Positions 17,492 to 26,534 are shown, counted from the first letter of the stretch. The stretch: DNA of 64,000 bases from Psychroflexus aestuariivivens (GCF_004010055.1 NZ_RQVT01000003.1:1-64000), one strand, 5' to 3'. The notes: generated by a model not told the origin, from the letters alone. Numbers and translations: made by a program.

Positions 17492-18202
17492 TTATTTTCG
17501 TTTCTTTTTAACCAATTTTCTAATTGTGGGCGACGATATGTACCAAAGTAAGAACCCACTTAATACTGTAATTAACCCTAACAATGAAAACGCCCGCAGG
17601 ATTATGGTATTAAAGTTGTCCCTGCCTTGATAGTCCATAGTGTGGTTCATCCACAAAAAATCGAACCAGCGCCAGTTTCTATGACGAACGGTCTGAAATG
17701 CACCATTTTCTATGGCGACATAAGCCTTCAAGTTTTGTGGGGTTTTATATGAAATCTCATAGGCTGGTAATGGACGACCACGGTATTCGTGATGTGCATC
17801 TACTTTCTCAATTCGTTTTATACCCCTTATTTCCAAATCGGGCAGCATATATCTATTGGCTACCTGTTTTGCTTCAGCTTTAGTAATACCATTTTTTTCA
17901 TTTCCCGTTTTAGCACTAAATAAATTAGCTTCGTTAATCCAATAGTACGGCTCATTGGCTATTTCCAATAATTTTAGTGTTTGGATTGGTTCTTCACTCG
18001 CTAATTGCTCAGTCCCCAATAGGTTGGAAAAAGCAGTTTGCCGTGGCTTTTCTTTTTTGAACTGGTCGCCGTGTATTTCATCAATGTCCGTCCAGCTAAA
18101 ATACATTCCGCTGATAGTCCACATCAAGAACTGAATGCCGAGGAATATACCCAAGTATCGGTGCGCTTTTCGAATCCATTTTGCTGTCTTTCTGTTGACC
18201 AT
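17492..18202 (-). CDS. PepSY-type membrane protein
   Basis: The 236-residue protein opens with RKAHRYLGIFLGIQFLMWTISGMYFSW, the start of PepSY-associated membrane proteins, has a periplasmic part with AYEISYKTPQ and a closing membrane helix LRAFSLLGLITVLSGFLLWY. These proteins are often linked to iron or copper handling or reductase partners. It lies between the permease and the DUF305 gene, 12-22 bases from each. Confidence 0.8.
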   Translation of the reverse strand: MVNRKTAKWIRKAHRYLGIFLGIQFLMWTISGMYFSWTDIDEIHGDQFKKEKPRQTAFSNLLGTEQLASEEPIQTLKLLEIANEPYYWINEANLFSAKTGNEKNGITKAEAKQVANRYMLPDLEIRGIKRIEKVDAHHEYRGRPLPAYEISYKTPQNLKAYVAIENGAFQTVRHRNWRWFDFLWMNHTMDYQGRDNFNTIILRAFSLLGLITVLSGFLLWYISSPTIRKLVKKKRK

Positions 18203-18214
18203 ACTTTCTATAAT

Positions 18215-19441
18215 TTAATTCACAAAATATTTGACAATTATTCCACCTACCAACCAGACGTAACAGATATAGGCAACATACTTTAAAATCTTTTCAAGCA
18301 ATGGGCTTTTAGGTGCCATTTCGCTCATTGAGTGCTCTACATCCTTTCTCTTGAAAAACCCTAAGTATATGAGATATCCTGAAATTGCGAGAAAAGCCAT
18401 ATTCAAATAGAAGGTATAGTCAATTTTGAAATGCTCTTTGTCCTGTATTTTAACTTGTGATGTGTCAGGCAACATACCCAACAAATCGAAAGAGTAATGC
18501 AGAGCCAAAGCTGTTCCTATTAATGCCGTAAACAGTAAGAATAAAATGAACAGCGACATTTTCCACCCATAATACTTGGCGTTAATACGAAGTACAGGAA
18601 AGACTACCAAATCACTAAAAATAAAAGCCATAACCCCTGCAAAACTCACGCCCTTTCCAAAAAGCAATGCCGCCAACGGAATATTACCCATTGAGCCAAT
18701 AAAAGTCAAAAATGCGGCAATAGGTCCTACAACGATATGTTCCAATATTTCAAGAAAGGTAAAATCTGTATTGCCCTGACCACTATTGATAAATAGTGTC
18801 TGGAAGAAAGAATCGGGAACGAAGGCTGCGACGATACCTGCAATGGTAAAGCCAACGGTAACGTCCTTCCATACCATCTGCCATTCCATCTTATATTTTT
18901 TGGCAACCCTTGCCCAACTATCTTCTTTCTTGATTTGTTTTTTCCAATCTTTGGAATCATCCATTGAATCGTCATCTTCGTTCTCTAAATTCTTGCGCGC
19001 TTTTTCTATGAGCTTTTTAGGATTGATTATTCGTATCAAAATCCACGAAATAAGAATTAAAAGGATTCCACCTACATATTCGCCGACTACAAACTGCCAC
19101 CCCAAAAATATGGAAATGATGATTCCAAGCTCAATGACTAGATTGGTCGATGCAAGAAGAAAGGCAATGGAAGACACAAAGCTTGCACCTTTTTTAAAGA
19201 TAGATTTTGTGCCCGCTAAAGCCGAAAAACTACACGAGCTGCTTATAAAGCCGAAAAACGTGCCTAAGAGTACACTTTTACCTTCACTCTCGTTCATTGT
19301 TTTTTGCATCCTTTTTTCAGTCACAAAAATCTGTATCATACTACTGATGATATAGCCCAAAATGAAAGCCCAAAGTGCCATCCAGAAAAATCCAGTGGTC
19401 GTATAGGCTGCTTCGCCCCATTGTTTTAAGAATTCGCTCAC
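18215..19441 (-). CDS. Permease of the ArsP/DUF318 type
   Basis: The 408-residue protein has about 8-10 membrane helices. The stretches GTFFGFISSSCSFSALAGTKSIFKKG and VAFVPD...GPIAAFLTFIGSMGNIPLAALLFGKG match the permease family that includes ArsP (organoarsenical efflux). The repeated half-domain with SSSCSFSA is typical. Its substrate is uncertain; in a copper block, metal or metalloid export is possible. Eleven bases separate it from the broken SnoaL-like gene upstream. Confidence 0.8.
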   Translation of the reverse strand: MSEFLKQWGEAAYTTTGFFWMALWAFILGYIISSMIQIFVTEKRMQKTMNESEGKSVLLGTFFGFISSSCSFSALAGTKSIFKKGASFVSSIAFLLASTNLVIELGIIISIFLGWQFVVGEYVGGILLILISWILIRIINPKKLIEKARKNLENEDDDSMDDSKDWKKQIKKEDSWARVAKKYKMEWQMVWKDVTVGFTIAGIVAAFVPDSFFQTLFINSGQGNTDFTFLEILEHIVVGPIAAFLTFIGSMGNIPLAALLFGKGVSFAGVMAFIFSDLVVFPVLRINAKYYGWKMSLFILFLLFTALIGTALALHYSFDLLGMLPDTSQVKIQDKEHFKIDYTFYLNMAFLAISGYLIYLGFFKRKDVEHSMSEMAPKSPLLEKILKYVAYICYVWLVGGIIVKYFVN

Positions 19442-19451
19442 AGTTTAAATT

Positions 19452-19858
19452 TTATTTTACATTTCTTGACGAAGAATGTGTTTTAATCATCTTCCATTTA
19501 CCATCCATCTTTTTTAAGATTGACGTCGCTACTCCTTTTTTCTTTATCGTTCTACTTCCGCATCAATTTCATAATCTGAAAATTCAAATTTTTTGAAATG
19601 CCCCAACTCAGGCCCCAAATGGTGTTCTATATAGTGCGCATACGAGCCTTCTACACCACCAGATTCAAATACTTTTGAATCTTCTGTAAATAGTTCAAAT
19701 GTCCCCTCGGTCGTTAAATTTTGTAATGCATCCTTATATAACTTCATTACAGAGATTACGCCTTCTTTATCCGTAGAATCTTTATCATTCTGTGCATTGG
19801 TAATGCTGACTGTTGCAATAAGAACAGTTACGAGTGTAATAATTTTAAGTACTTTCAT
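19452..19858 (-). pseudogene. Secreted SnoaL/NTF2-like protein, frameshifted
   Basis: The frame from ATG 19858 has a signal peptide (MKVLKIITLVTVLIATVSITNAQ region) and a helix VISVMKLYKDALQNLTTEG, then SHYIEHHLGPEL-like residues and DYEIDAEV before a stop at 19544. The expected end of the family, RTIKKKGVATSILKKMDGKWKMIK, continues in another frame to a TAA at 19452. About 15-20 residues between these parts seem missing, so a deletion broke the gene. The longer upstream start in the ion-channel gene is not needed. Confidence 0.7.
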
Positions 19859-19877
19859 AATTATAGTTTTAAATGGG

Positions 19878-20441
19878 TTATTTGTTAACGTGAATTCTAT
19901 TAATGTTTGCAATACCAAATACCAATACCAAAAAGCTCAAGAAAACTTCCATCATTACCAATAGTTTACCTGAAATAGATAAGGGGACAATATCTCCAAA
20001 GCCAACTGATGAAAAAGTGATTAAGCTGAAATATAAAAATTCAAAAAACTGTAATGAGAATGAATCATTGAGCGCTGTACTCGAATTAAAATTTTCAGGG
20101 TTCAAAGTATATAAAGCGTGATAATCTGCTGAAAACGAAAGGACAATCAAAATAATCAATACCCCAAATAAAGTAAGAACGTGGGTTAGCTGATGACTTT
20201 CGCCTATTATTTTACTTAACTGTATAAAAGTGAGCCTTACGATAAAAATGGTTTTGACCAAAGCCAAACCAACAATTATAAAGGGTAAAAATTGGCTGGC
20301 GGAATCTACACCTACCCATAGTATATAACTTAACGATAGAGCAATCACTATACTTGCAGTAAGCAATACCTTTTTAAACAGTTGCTTGTAAAAGCCAATT
20401 CTTTCAGATTTTTCTATTGTGTTCACTTTAGTCATTTTCAA
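19878..20441 (-). CDS. Two-pore-loop type potassium channel (short)
   Basis: The 187-residue protein has four hydrophobic helices (about 27-48, 52-75, 85-105, 150-180) and a pore loop LITFSSVGFGDIVP whose GFGD is a K+ selectivity filter. No RCK regulatory domain follows. It lies in the copper block; with the copper exporters, K+ flow could balance charge, which is speculation. Confidence 0.82.
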   Translation of the reverse strand: MKMTKVNTIEKSERIGFYKQLFKKVLLTASIVIALSLSYILWVGVDSASQFLPFIIVGLALVKTIFIVRLTFIQLSKIIGESHQLTHVLTLFGVLIILIVLSFSADYHALYTLNPENFNSSTALNDSFSLQFFEFLYFSLITFSSVGFGDIVPLSISGKLLVMMEVFLSFLVLVFGIANINRIHVNK

Positions 20442-20450
20442 TTTATTTCC

Positions 20451-20585
20451 TTAACTAAATAATTGAAGCGCCAAAGCACCACCAACTATTAAGATTAGTA
20501 TGGTATATATTATGTAATTGAACCATTTTCTAATTACAGACTTTTCAGTTGTATTTTGACACCCGTCTTTGCAACACTCTTTCAT
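20451..20585 (-). CDS. Small Cys-rich membrane protein (44 aa)
   Basis: A 44-residue frame starts MKECCKDGCQN, has a basic helix VIRKWFNYIIY and a hydrophobic tail segment of about 18 residues. The three N-terminal cysteines on the cytoplasmic side could bind a soft metal. It lies 9 bases before the ion-channel gene on the same strand. No family recognised. Confidence 0.55.
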   Translation of the reverse strand: MKECCKDGCQNTTEKSVIRKWFNYIIYTILILIVGGALALQLFS

Positions 20586-20736
20586 TGTTATATCATCCTT
20601 TTTTATATGCAAAATCCTTTAAATAATACTTGAAAATGAGAGGCAACCTTTATTAACCAATAAACCAACCAAAATGTTTACCCCTCACAATCAAGTACTC
20701 TTCACTAAACTTCTCTTCATCATAAATTTTTAATTG

Positions 20737-20796
20737 CCTGACATAGGAAGAGAGATGTTATTATTTTAAGGGTTTAATCCCTCTCCCTTGTGCAGG
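20737..20796 (-). ncRNA. Structured element A (imperfect hairpin)
   Basis: CCTGACATAGGAAGAGAGAT and a partly complementary ATCCCTCTCCCTTGTGCAGG arm enclose an AT-rich loop. The pattern of a CCTG/CAGG closing end, internal mismatch, and purine-rich stem recurs in element B. It may be a terminator, attenuator or mobile palindrome; no U-tract clearly follows on the minus strand. Confidence 0.35.
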
Positions 20797-20840
20797 CTGC
20801 TATTAACCAAATCAACTTTTCTTTTTCAAAATTCGTTGTG

Positions 20841-20898
20841 CCTGACTAGGGAAGGAACTAACACTAACCATCAACATTGTTTTCCTTCCCAGGACAGG
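20841..20898 (-). ncRNA. Structured element B (strong imperfect hairpin)
   Basis: CCTGACTAGGGAAGGAA and TTTCCTTCCCAGGACAGG pair as CCTG/CAGG, a small internal loop, and a continuous 8-bp-plus GGGAAGGAA stem, around a 20-odd-base loop. It lies about 40 bp from element A and about 95 bp after the end of the DUF3347 gene on the minus strand. Confidence 0.4.
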
Positions 20899-20991
20899 AC
20901 TTAAAAACTATTCAGATATCTTTATCATTTTACAACCTTCTGTTAACTAATAAACCAGAACATTGAAAATATTTTTTAAACAAAGGATTAT

Positions 20992-21552
20992 CTATTGAAT
21001 AGTCTTTTGAACTTTTCCGCATTTAAGCATTCTACTGCCGTAATATGGATTTTTCACTTCTTTACTTGTACTCAACCACGCACTACCCTTATCATACATT
21101 GGGCAAAATTGCTCGTATAACGTGCTTTTTGTACCCGTAATAGCTACCATATCAGTAATATCCTTACTTAACGTTTTAAAGTGCTCGCGTTGGTGGTCTA
21201 TGGCACTTTCAGAAATATGCTCGGCGTGCTCTACGGCATCTTCTATAATATCTTCTAATTCTTCTTGATTTTCTTTTGAATAACTGTCCGTATCAAAAGC
21301 TTTAAGAGAAACTACCAATTTAGACCCAGCTTGGGCTGCTTTTTTGGTGTCATCTGCAACCAAAGCATTTTTTAAATTAAAGTAATCACTTAAAATTGTT
21401 TCTGTTTTTGCATCACTTTTCATAGTTGTCATTTTACTATGATCCATTTTCATATCTTCGTGATCGTGGTTCATTTTTTTCTTTTCCTGTGCGTTGGTAA
21501 AAGAAACTGCTAACAATAGCACTGCTGCTATACTCATTTTTAAATTTTTCAT
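20992..21552 (-). CDS. Secreted DUF3347 protein with His/Met-rich N-terminus
   Basis: The 186-residue protein has a signal peptide (about 1-21, ending TNAQ), a metal-rich stretch [15 protein letters not shown], and a DUF3347 domain with [25 protein letters not shown]...[15 protein letters not shown] and [12 protein letters not shown]. The domain resembles the end of the CusB-like adaptor at 15173. It is probably a periplasmic copper binder. A close paralogue lies at 22029. Confidence 0.85.
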   Translation of the reverse strand: MKNLKMSIAAVLLLAVSFTNAQEKKKMNHDHEDMKMDHSKMTTMKSDAKTETILSDYFNLKNALVADDTKKAAQAGSKLVVSLKAFDTDSYSKENQEELEDIIEDAVEHAEHISESAIDHQREHFKTLSKDITDMVAITGTKSTLYEQFCPMYDKGSAWLSTSKEVKNPYYGSRMLKCGKVQKTIQ

Positions 21553-21575
21553 TTTTATTACTTTTAAATTATTGT

Positions 21576-22028
21576 TTATAAACTATCTTTTAATTGTGTG
21601 ATAAAATTGATTAACTCTTCTGCTTCAGCTTCTGTAAATGTTGCCTCACTATGTATCAAAGTGTAAGAATCCAAAGGCATTTCGCCATTTTCAATCTGCT
21701 TGATAATAGACCTTAACTTACTTGCTTTTCTTCGGCTGGATAATGAATCCCATTCGTTGAAATTAAGTTCAGCTTTTCCTTCTTTAATATGGTCTTCCAA
21801 AAACCAAGCAACAGGTTGAATCTTATTATACCAAGGGTATTGAGTATTATTGCTGTGGCAATCATAGCAGGATACCTGTAACTTTTTTTGAATAGTTTCT
21901 GGTACATTATTGACCAGCATAAAATCAGTTGACGGTACAGTATCACTTTGATTGCGTGTAGTCGGAATAAATTGAATTCCCACGAACGCTACCAGTAGTA
22001 CTATTGCTATAATCTTTACAATTTTCAT
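21576..22028 (-). CDS. Periplasmic haem-binding protein (Haem_bd type)
   Basis: The 150-residue protein has an N-terminal membrane/signal helix and one c-type haem site CYDCHSN at about 53-57, followed by [23 protein letters not shown], typical of the small haem-binding domain of Bacteroidota. It may carry electrons in the periplasm. It sits between the two DUF3347 genes and touches the upstream one directly. Confidence 0.82.
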   Translation of the reverse strand: MKIVKIIAIVLLVAFVGIQFIPTTRNQSDTVPSTDFMLVNNVPETIQKKLQVSCYDCHSNNTQYPWYNKIQPVAWFLEDHIKEGKAELNFNEWDSLSSRRKASKLRSIIKQIENGEMPLDSYTLIHSEATFTEAEAEELINFITQLKDSL

Positions 22029-22631
22029 TTAGTTAATTTCACGTTGTACTTTGCCGCATTTTAACATTTGACTACCATAGTATGGATTGCGCACTTCCTC
22101 TTTAGTACTTAGCCAAGCTGTACCGCCATCATACATAGGGCAAAACTGCTCGTAAAGCTTTATCTCTGCTCCTGTTATAGCAACCATATCTATAACATCT
22201 TTACTTAAAACTTTAAAATGTTCGCGCTGGTGTGCTATATCACTTTCTGAAATGTGTTCTGCGTGTTCAACTGCATCCTCTACAATATCCTTTAATTCCG
22301 ATTGCTGGGTATCGTTATATTGTGAGACGTCAAAATTTCCTAAGGATGTTGCTAGGGTTGCCCCAAGTTCTTTGGCTTTGCCATTATCATCTCCCACCAA
22401 GGCATTCTTTAAGTTGAAATAGTCATTTAATACCGCTTGTGTATTACTATCTCCACCCATTGCCATTTCCCTCTTTTCGCCGTCGTGATGACCATCACTG
22501 TTATCGTGGTTCATTTCTGAATGGTCTCCATCCGTGCTATTTTGTTCTTTGCTGTTGTCTTTACAAGACATTACTGTTAAGGTTATGAATGCTATCGCAA
22601 CTATACCTAATGTTGATTTTAATTTGCTCAT
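22029..22631 (-). CDS. DUF3347 lipoprotein, His-rich
   Basis: The 200-residue protein has a lipobox (LTVMSC, Cys 23), a His/Asp stretch [17 protein letters not shown] and a DUF3347 domain almost identical in layout to the protein at 20992 ([38 protein letters not shown]). It should be membrane-anchored in the periplasm and bind copper. The paralogous pair flanks the haem-binding gene. Confidence 0.85.
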   Translation of the reverse strand: MSKLKSTLGIVAIAFITLTVMSCKDNSKEQNSTDGDHSEMNHDNSDGHHDGEKREMAMGGDSNTQAVLNDYFNLKNALVGDDNGKAKELGATLATSLGNFDVSQYNDTQQSELKDIVEDAVEHAEHISESDIAHQREHFKVLSKDVIDMVAITGAEIKLYEQFCPMYDGGTAWLSTKEEVRNPYYGSQMLKCGKVQREIN

Positions 22632-22688
22632 TTTGTTTTAATTTAAGTTTGTGTTTATTAATTATTATTACTGCCTTTTTATAGTGTC

Positions 22689-23075
22689 TTATAATTTTTC
22701 AATGACGTTTTCCAACATTGCAGTTATTTCGCTGGCTACCTCATTCAATTTTTCATTTTTTACAGCTTGCATTGAAGCCATTGGGTTTACGGCCGCAACT
22801 TCAATGATACCTGCTTCGATTTCCTGTACTATGACATTGCAGGGCAACATCGTTCCAATTTTATCTTCTGCTTGCAAAGCTTTATGTGCATAGGGCGGAT
22901 TACAAGCTCCGAGTATCCTATACTTTTTAAAGTCTATATCCAGTTTTTTCTTTAGTGTTTCTGTTACATCAATTTCTGTAAGGATTCCAAAACCTTCGTC
23001 TTTCAATCCTTGGGTAACTTTATCAATAACATCTTCAAAAGTTCCATTGATCGTTTTATTAAAATAGTATTTCAT
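22689..23075 (-). CDS. DUF302 protein
   Basis: The 128-residue protein fits DUF302: DVIDKVTQGLKDEGFGILTEIDV, ILGACNPPYAHKAL and IGTMLPCNVIVQE. The two Cys-Pro spots ACNPP and LPCN are typical of the family. Its role is not established, but DUF302 genes are common near metal and redox genes. No signal peptide is seen, so it is likely cytosolic. It follows the small SHOCT gene by 6 bases. Confidence 0.85.
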   Translation of the reverse strand: MKYYFNKTINGTFEDVIDKVTQGLKDEGFGILTEIDVTETLKKKLDIDFKKYRILGACNPPYAHKALQAEDKIGTMLPCNVIVQEIEAGIIEVAAVNPMASMQAVKNEKLNEVASEITAMLENVIEKL

Positions 23076-23081
23076 TAGCTT

Positions 23082-23270
23082 TTATTTTTTGTTCAACATT
23101 CGTTTTTGTTCTTCGTATTCTTCTTTGGATATTTCGCCTTTGGCGAATCGGCTGTTCAGAATATCCAGAGGATTTTCTTTCTTTACAGTATATTGTCTGT
23201 TTTTTCCATTGTATAGAAATATGCCCAATACCAGTACAATCGGTATCAATATCCACCACCACATCATCAT
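23082..23270 (-). CDS. Short SHOCT membrane protein (62 aa)
   Basis: The protein has one N-terminal membrane helix (WWWILIPIVLVLGIFLY) and a C-terminal SHOCT motif LDILNSRFAKGEISKEEYEE. SHOCT is a short oligomerisation motif. Two relatives, at 23947 (broken) and 36563, share the motif and layout; all lie in copper genes. The role is not known. Confidence 0.85.
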   Translation of the reverse strand: MMMWWWILIPIVLVLGIFLYNGKNRQYTVKKENPLDILNSRFAKGEISKEEYEEQKRMLNKK

Positions 23271-23305
23271 AATTGAAAATTTTTATTGTTCATATCCAGT
23301 TCTTT

Positions 23306-23881
23306 TTAGTGCTTATGGCTTTGTGCGTTCTTCTTCTTGCCCTTCATTTTTTGCATCTTTCCCTTCATCTTTGGATCGTTCATCATTTTTTGCATCATTT
23401 CCTTCATCATTTCAGGGTTTTCGTCCATCATTTTCTTCATCCGTTCTTTCATTGCCTTTTTCATTTCTTCATTGTTGTGTATTTTTTTCATCAGCATTTT
23501 ACGGCCTTTCTCACTACCCATCATTTTGTCTAGCATTTTGGATTGCATCTTTTGCATCATTTCCGGATTTTTCTCCATCATCATTTGCATATGTGATTGC
23601 ATTTTTTGTTTCATTTCAGGATTCTTCTCCATCATCATTTTCGTATTTCCAGAATCCATCTGCTCCATATGGGTTTTCATCATTATTTTTTTTGCATCCT
23701 TATTTTTTTGTGCCTCCTTGATAAAATCGGCAAACTGAATAGGATTTGAAATGATTTCTTGATAAATGGCATTTCTATTTTCTTCAACCTGTAATGTTTC
23801 GCTGGCATTGAAGGCTGATTTGCAACTGACCAATGTGCCAATTGTTACGATAATCAATACTGTTTTTACAATTGTTTTCAT
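23306..23881 (-). CDS. Methionine-rich lipoprotein, probable copper/silver binder
   Basis: The 191-residue protein has a lipobox (TLVSC, Cys 20), about 50 ordinary residues, and then a very Met/Lys-rich tail of about 125 residues with repeats such as MMEKNPEM and MKERMKKMM, ending QSHKH. About 40 methionines are present. Clustered Met binds Cu(I)/Ag(I) in the periplasm, for example in CusF or PcoA/CopA regions. No homologue is recognised beyond composition. The function is inferred from composition and from the multicopper oxidase neighbour. Confidence 0.75.
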   Translation of the reverse strand: MKTIVKTVLIIVTIGTLVSCKSAFNASETLQVEENRNAIYQEIISNPIQFADFIKEAQKNKDAKKIMMKTHMEQMDSGNTKMMMEKNPEMKQKMQSHMQMMMEKNPEMMQKMQSKMLDKMMGSEKGRKMLMKKIHNNEEMKKAMKERMKKMMDENPEMMKEMMQKMMNDPKMKGKMQKMKGKKKNAQSHKH

Positions 23882-23946
23882 ACTTGATATTTTTTATTGT
23901 TAATATTTCAGTTATTTATTCTCTAATCGTGATCAATTATTGTTAA

Positions 23947-24144
23947 TCATTCGATTTTTGAGTTGATTTTTTGTTTTATTTCTTCATATTCTTCCTTCGA
24001 TATTTCCCCTTTTGCGTATCTCTCATTCAATATGTCCATAGCCTTTGAACTTTTAGAGCGCTTTATTTTTTTTCCTCCTGCATAGATGAGAATGCCTAGA
24101 AATATTACTCAGAAAACAATTATAAAATCCCATTTATAGTCCAT
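23947..24144 (-). pseudogene. SHOCT membrane protein gene with an in-frame stop
   Basis: From ATG 24144 the frame reads MDYKWDFIIVF, then a TGA, then VIFLGILIYAGGKKIKR and the SHOCT motif MDILNERYAKGEISKEEYEE to a stop at 23947. One nonsense codon interrupts the membrane helix; TGG to TGA would explain it. The remaining frame is intact, so the break is probably recent, or a sequencing error. An internal start at Met 36 would give only the SHOCT part. Twenty bases separate it from the multicopper oxidase. Confidence 0.7.
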
Positions 24145-24164
24145 AGTTTTGTATTTTTAAATTG

Positions 24165-26534
24165 TTAAAATCTTGCCAATAATCCACCGCCCCAACCATA
24201 TCGGTTATTATAATTTCCTTGTATTGAAAAATTTCTTGAAAGGATATATGAAGCTCCTACCAACCATTGTGTTTCGCTTTCAAATGATTTATTATTCTCT
24301 AAATCATTGACCCATCCAAAATCTGCTCTGTATTCGTATTCGCCTTCCAAAAAAATTCTTGGAAAAATCAATAATTCTCTGTCCAAACGTATTCTTGGGC
24401 GTAGCTGATGGTCCATACTCACATCTACATTAAATCTATAAGGCGTAAAATACTTTACACCAACCAATCCTACGGTATTAAATGTATCGTAAGAATCTGG
24501 TGTTGACGTTTCGGTATTTACTCCTGCATAAACACGTACCCAATCGTTCAGATACCTATTATAACTTATTTCGGCTTCAAGATTTTGGTCGTAATCGAAC
24601 TCTGTTCTCAAACCAAATTCATTTCGGATATTGCTCGACGTTAAAAAGAGTTCATTAAAATTTGAACCTGCACGAGCCAATCCCCACGAATAATAATGGT
24701 CTGTCTCATCAATTAGTTTCTGAACTGGATAATCTGCCATTCTATCATCCCTTGGGGTATCGTAACTAAACACTCTTGCCATACCACCCATCATATGGTA
24801 CAATACGTGACAATGAAAGAACCAATCGCCATACTCTTCGTTATAAAATTCAATAATAACTTTCTGCATTGGTGGTACGTTCACGGTATGCTTTAATGGG
24901 GAACGTTCTCCTTTTTCATTAATGACCCTGAAGTAATGACCGTGCAAGTGCATTGGATGGTGCATCATAGTCAGGTTATTTAATGTAATTCTGGTTACCT
25001 CGCCTCCTTTTATATTTATCTTATCGGTTTCTGATAATGGAACCCCATTCATACTCCATACATAGCGATTCATATTACCTGTTAGGTTAAGCAACACTTC
25101 ATTTACTGGTAAATCTGCCTTAAATTCAGTTTTTTCTTTTGCCTCTAAAAAATCATAGTTGAAGTATGTCTTTCGCTCCTCATAATCAAAAGAAGTAGAA
25201 TCCTTCTGCATCATTGGCATATTGTGCATATGACCTTCCATTTTATTTGATGCTCCATTATGGCTCATTGACATCGAGTCTTTTTTCATTCCCATTGTAT
25301 CATCCATCTTCATATCCATTTGGTCATTCATTTTGCCATCTTTCATCGACATCTTATCGTTCCCCATTTTCATCTCGCCGTCCTTCATATTCATCTTCAT
25401 TCCGTACTTCTGCATTAAAACTTCGGGTGTATTCTTCTTCTTGTTTCCAACCATTGCAGGTGCTCCCATTTTCATATCCATTTTAGCCATTTGCTTCATC
25501 ATCGCTACCTTATCAGGTCTATCAATTCTTTTGGCTGGGTAAAGAGTGCCATTACCTAACTGTATAGAGGTATGACCTGAACCATCTTGAGCGGTTGCGG
25601 TAATTTCAATAGTTCCTTCTGGAATAGTTACAATTACATCATACGTTTCGGCTATGCCAAAGAGAAATCTGCTTTTGGAAACGGGTTGCACGTCAACACC
25701 ATCACTGGAAACCAACATTGGGTTACCTCCGCCAAAGTCCATCCAATAATAGGTAGAAGCCGATGCGTTAATGAAGCGAAGCCTTACTTTTTCGCCAGCC
25801 GTAAATTCTGGATACTCTGCCAGTTTTTTACCGTTGGACAAAAATGCGGGATAATAAATGTCTGCAATATCAGCCCCTTCCATACGGTCTCTCCAAAATT
25901 TAAGTTGAGCACCAAAGGCAACTTCTGAAATGACCCTACTTAATGGCACTGCTGTGCCTTTTTTAACTTGATACCACTCGTTACCTCTTTTAAGGTTTCG
26001 TAATACATTCATTGGTTTTTCATTGGTCCAATCTGATAATACCACGACTAAATCTTTATCATATTCCAAGGTTTTCTCTTTTGGATGAATGATAATAGAC
26101 CCATAAACACCTTTTTGTTCTTGTAGCATTGTGTGGGAATGGTACCAATAGGTTCCAGACTGATTGATTGGAATCCTGTATTGGAAGGTTGTTCCTGGCT
26201 CAATCGGTGGGGTAGTTAAATATGGAACCCCGTCGTAAAAATTGGGAAGTATCAATCCGTGCCAATGCACTGAAGTTTCTTCATCCATTTTATTGGTTAC
26301 GTTGATTATAGCAAGGTCTCCTTCATTAAATTCCAAAACGGGTCCTGGAATATCACCATTGATAGTCATTGCATTAGCAGTAACACCACCAAGCGTCATT
26401 TCGTTTTCCTCAATGGTAAGGTTATACTCCTTAACAGGTCGCCCATCTTCCTTTCTATCATTTCCGTTTGTGCCTACTTGGGCAAAAATTGAAGTTGTGA
26501 AAAGTAATAGCGTAATAATTTTTATTGTTTTCAT
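24165..26534 (-). CDS. Multicopper oxidase fused to a C-terminal beta-barrel-like domain
   Basis: The 789-residue protein has a signal peptide, then a PcoA/CopA-type multicopper oxidase with all copper motifs: HWHG at about 91, YWYHSH at about 131, HPMHLHGHYF at about 540 and WFFHCHVLYHMMGGM at about 575. A Met/Lys/Asp-rich insertion of about 100 residues lies at 345-448. After residue 610 a different domain follows, ending WGGGLLARF, with alternating strands like the outer-membrane protein PcoB/CopB. It should oxidise Cu(I) in the periplasm. It overlaps TolC by 4 bases. Confidence 0.88.
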   Translation of the reverse strand: MKTIKIITLLLFTTSIFAQVGTNGNDRKEDGRPVKEYNLTIEENEMTLGGVTANAMTINGDIPGPVLEFNEGDLAIINVTNKMDEETSVHWHGLILPNFYDGVPYLTTPPIEPGTTFQYRIPINQSGTYWYHSHTMLQEQKGVYGSIIIHPKEKTLEYDKDLVVVLSDWTNEKPMNVLRNLKRGNEWYQVKKGTAVPLSRVISEVAFGAQLKFWRDRMEGADIADIYYPAFLSNGKKLAEYPEFTAGEKVRLRFINASASTYYWMDFGGGNPMLVSSDGVDVQPVSKSRFLFGIAETYDVIVTIPEGTIEITATAQDGSGHTSIQLGNGTLYPAKRIDRPDKVAMMKQMAKMDMKMGAPAMVGNKKKNTPEVLMQKYGMKMNMKDGEMKMGNDKMSMKDGKMNDQMDMKMDDTMGMKKDSMSMSHNGASNKMEGHMHNMPMMQKDSTSFDYEERKTYFNYDFLEAKEKTEFKADLPVNEVLLNLTGNMNRYVWSMNGVPLSETDKINIKGGEVTRITLNNLTMMHHPMHLHGHYFRVINEKGERSPLKHTVNVPPMQKVIIEFYNEEYGDWFFHCHVLYHMMGGMARVFSYDTPRDDRMADYPVQKLIDETDHYYSWGLARAGSNFNELFLTSSNIRNEFGLRTEFDYDQNLEAEISYNRYLNDWVRVYAGVNTETSTPDSYDTFNTVGLVGVKYFTPYRFNVDVSMDHQLRPRIRLDRELLIFPRIFLEGEYEYRADFGWVNDLENNKSFESETQWLVGASYILSRNFSIQGNYNNRYGWGGGLLARF

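Larger units (their letters stand above)
20586..20991 (-). other. Non-coding gap with two related hairpins
   Basis: No gene is visible here. It holds two imperfect hairpins with CCTG...CAGG ends, at 20737-20796 and 20841-20898, and similar short stretches TTAAC-AATAAACCA at about 20650 and 20940. The gap divides the copper block; the hairpins could terminate or attenuate transcription from the DUF3347 genes. Confidence 0.6.

Noticed and set aside
23089..23738. Long plus-strand open frames opposite the Met-rich lipoprotein
   Set aside because: They are rich in Phe, Ser and Ile as expected for the complement of Met/Lys/Glu codons, and overlap a well-supported minus-strand gene.
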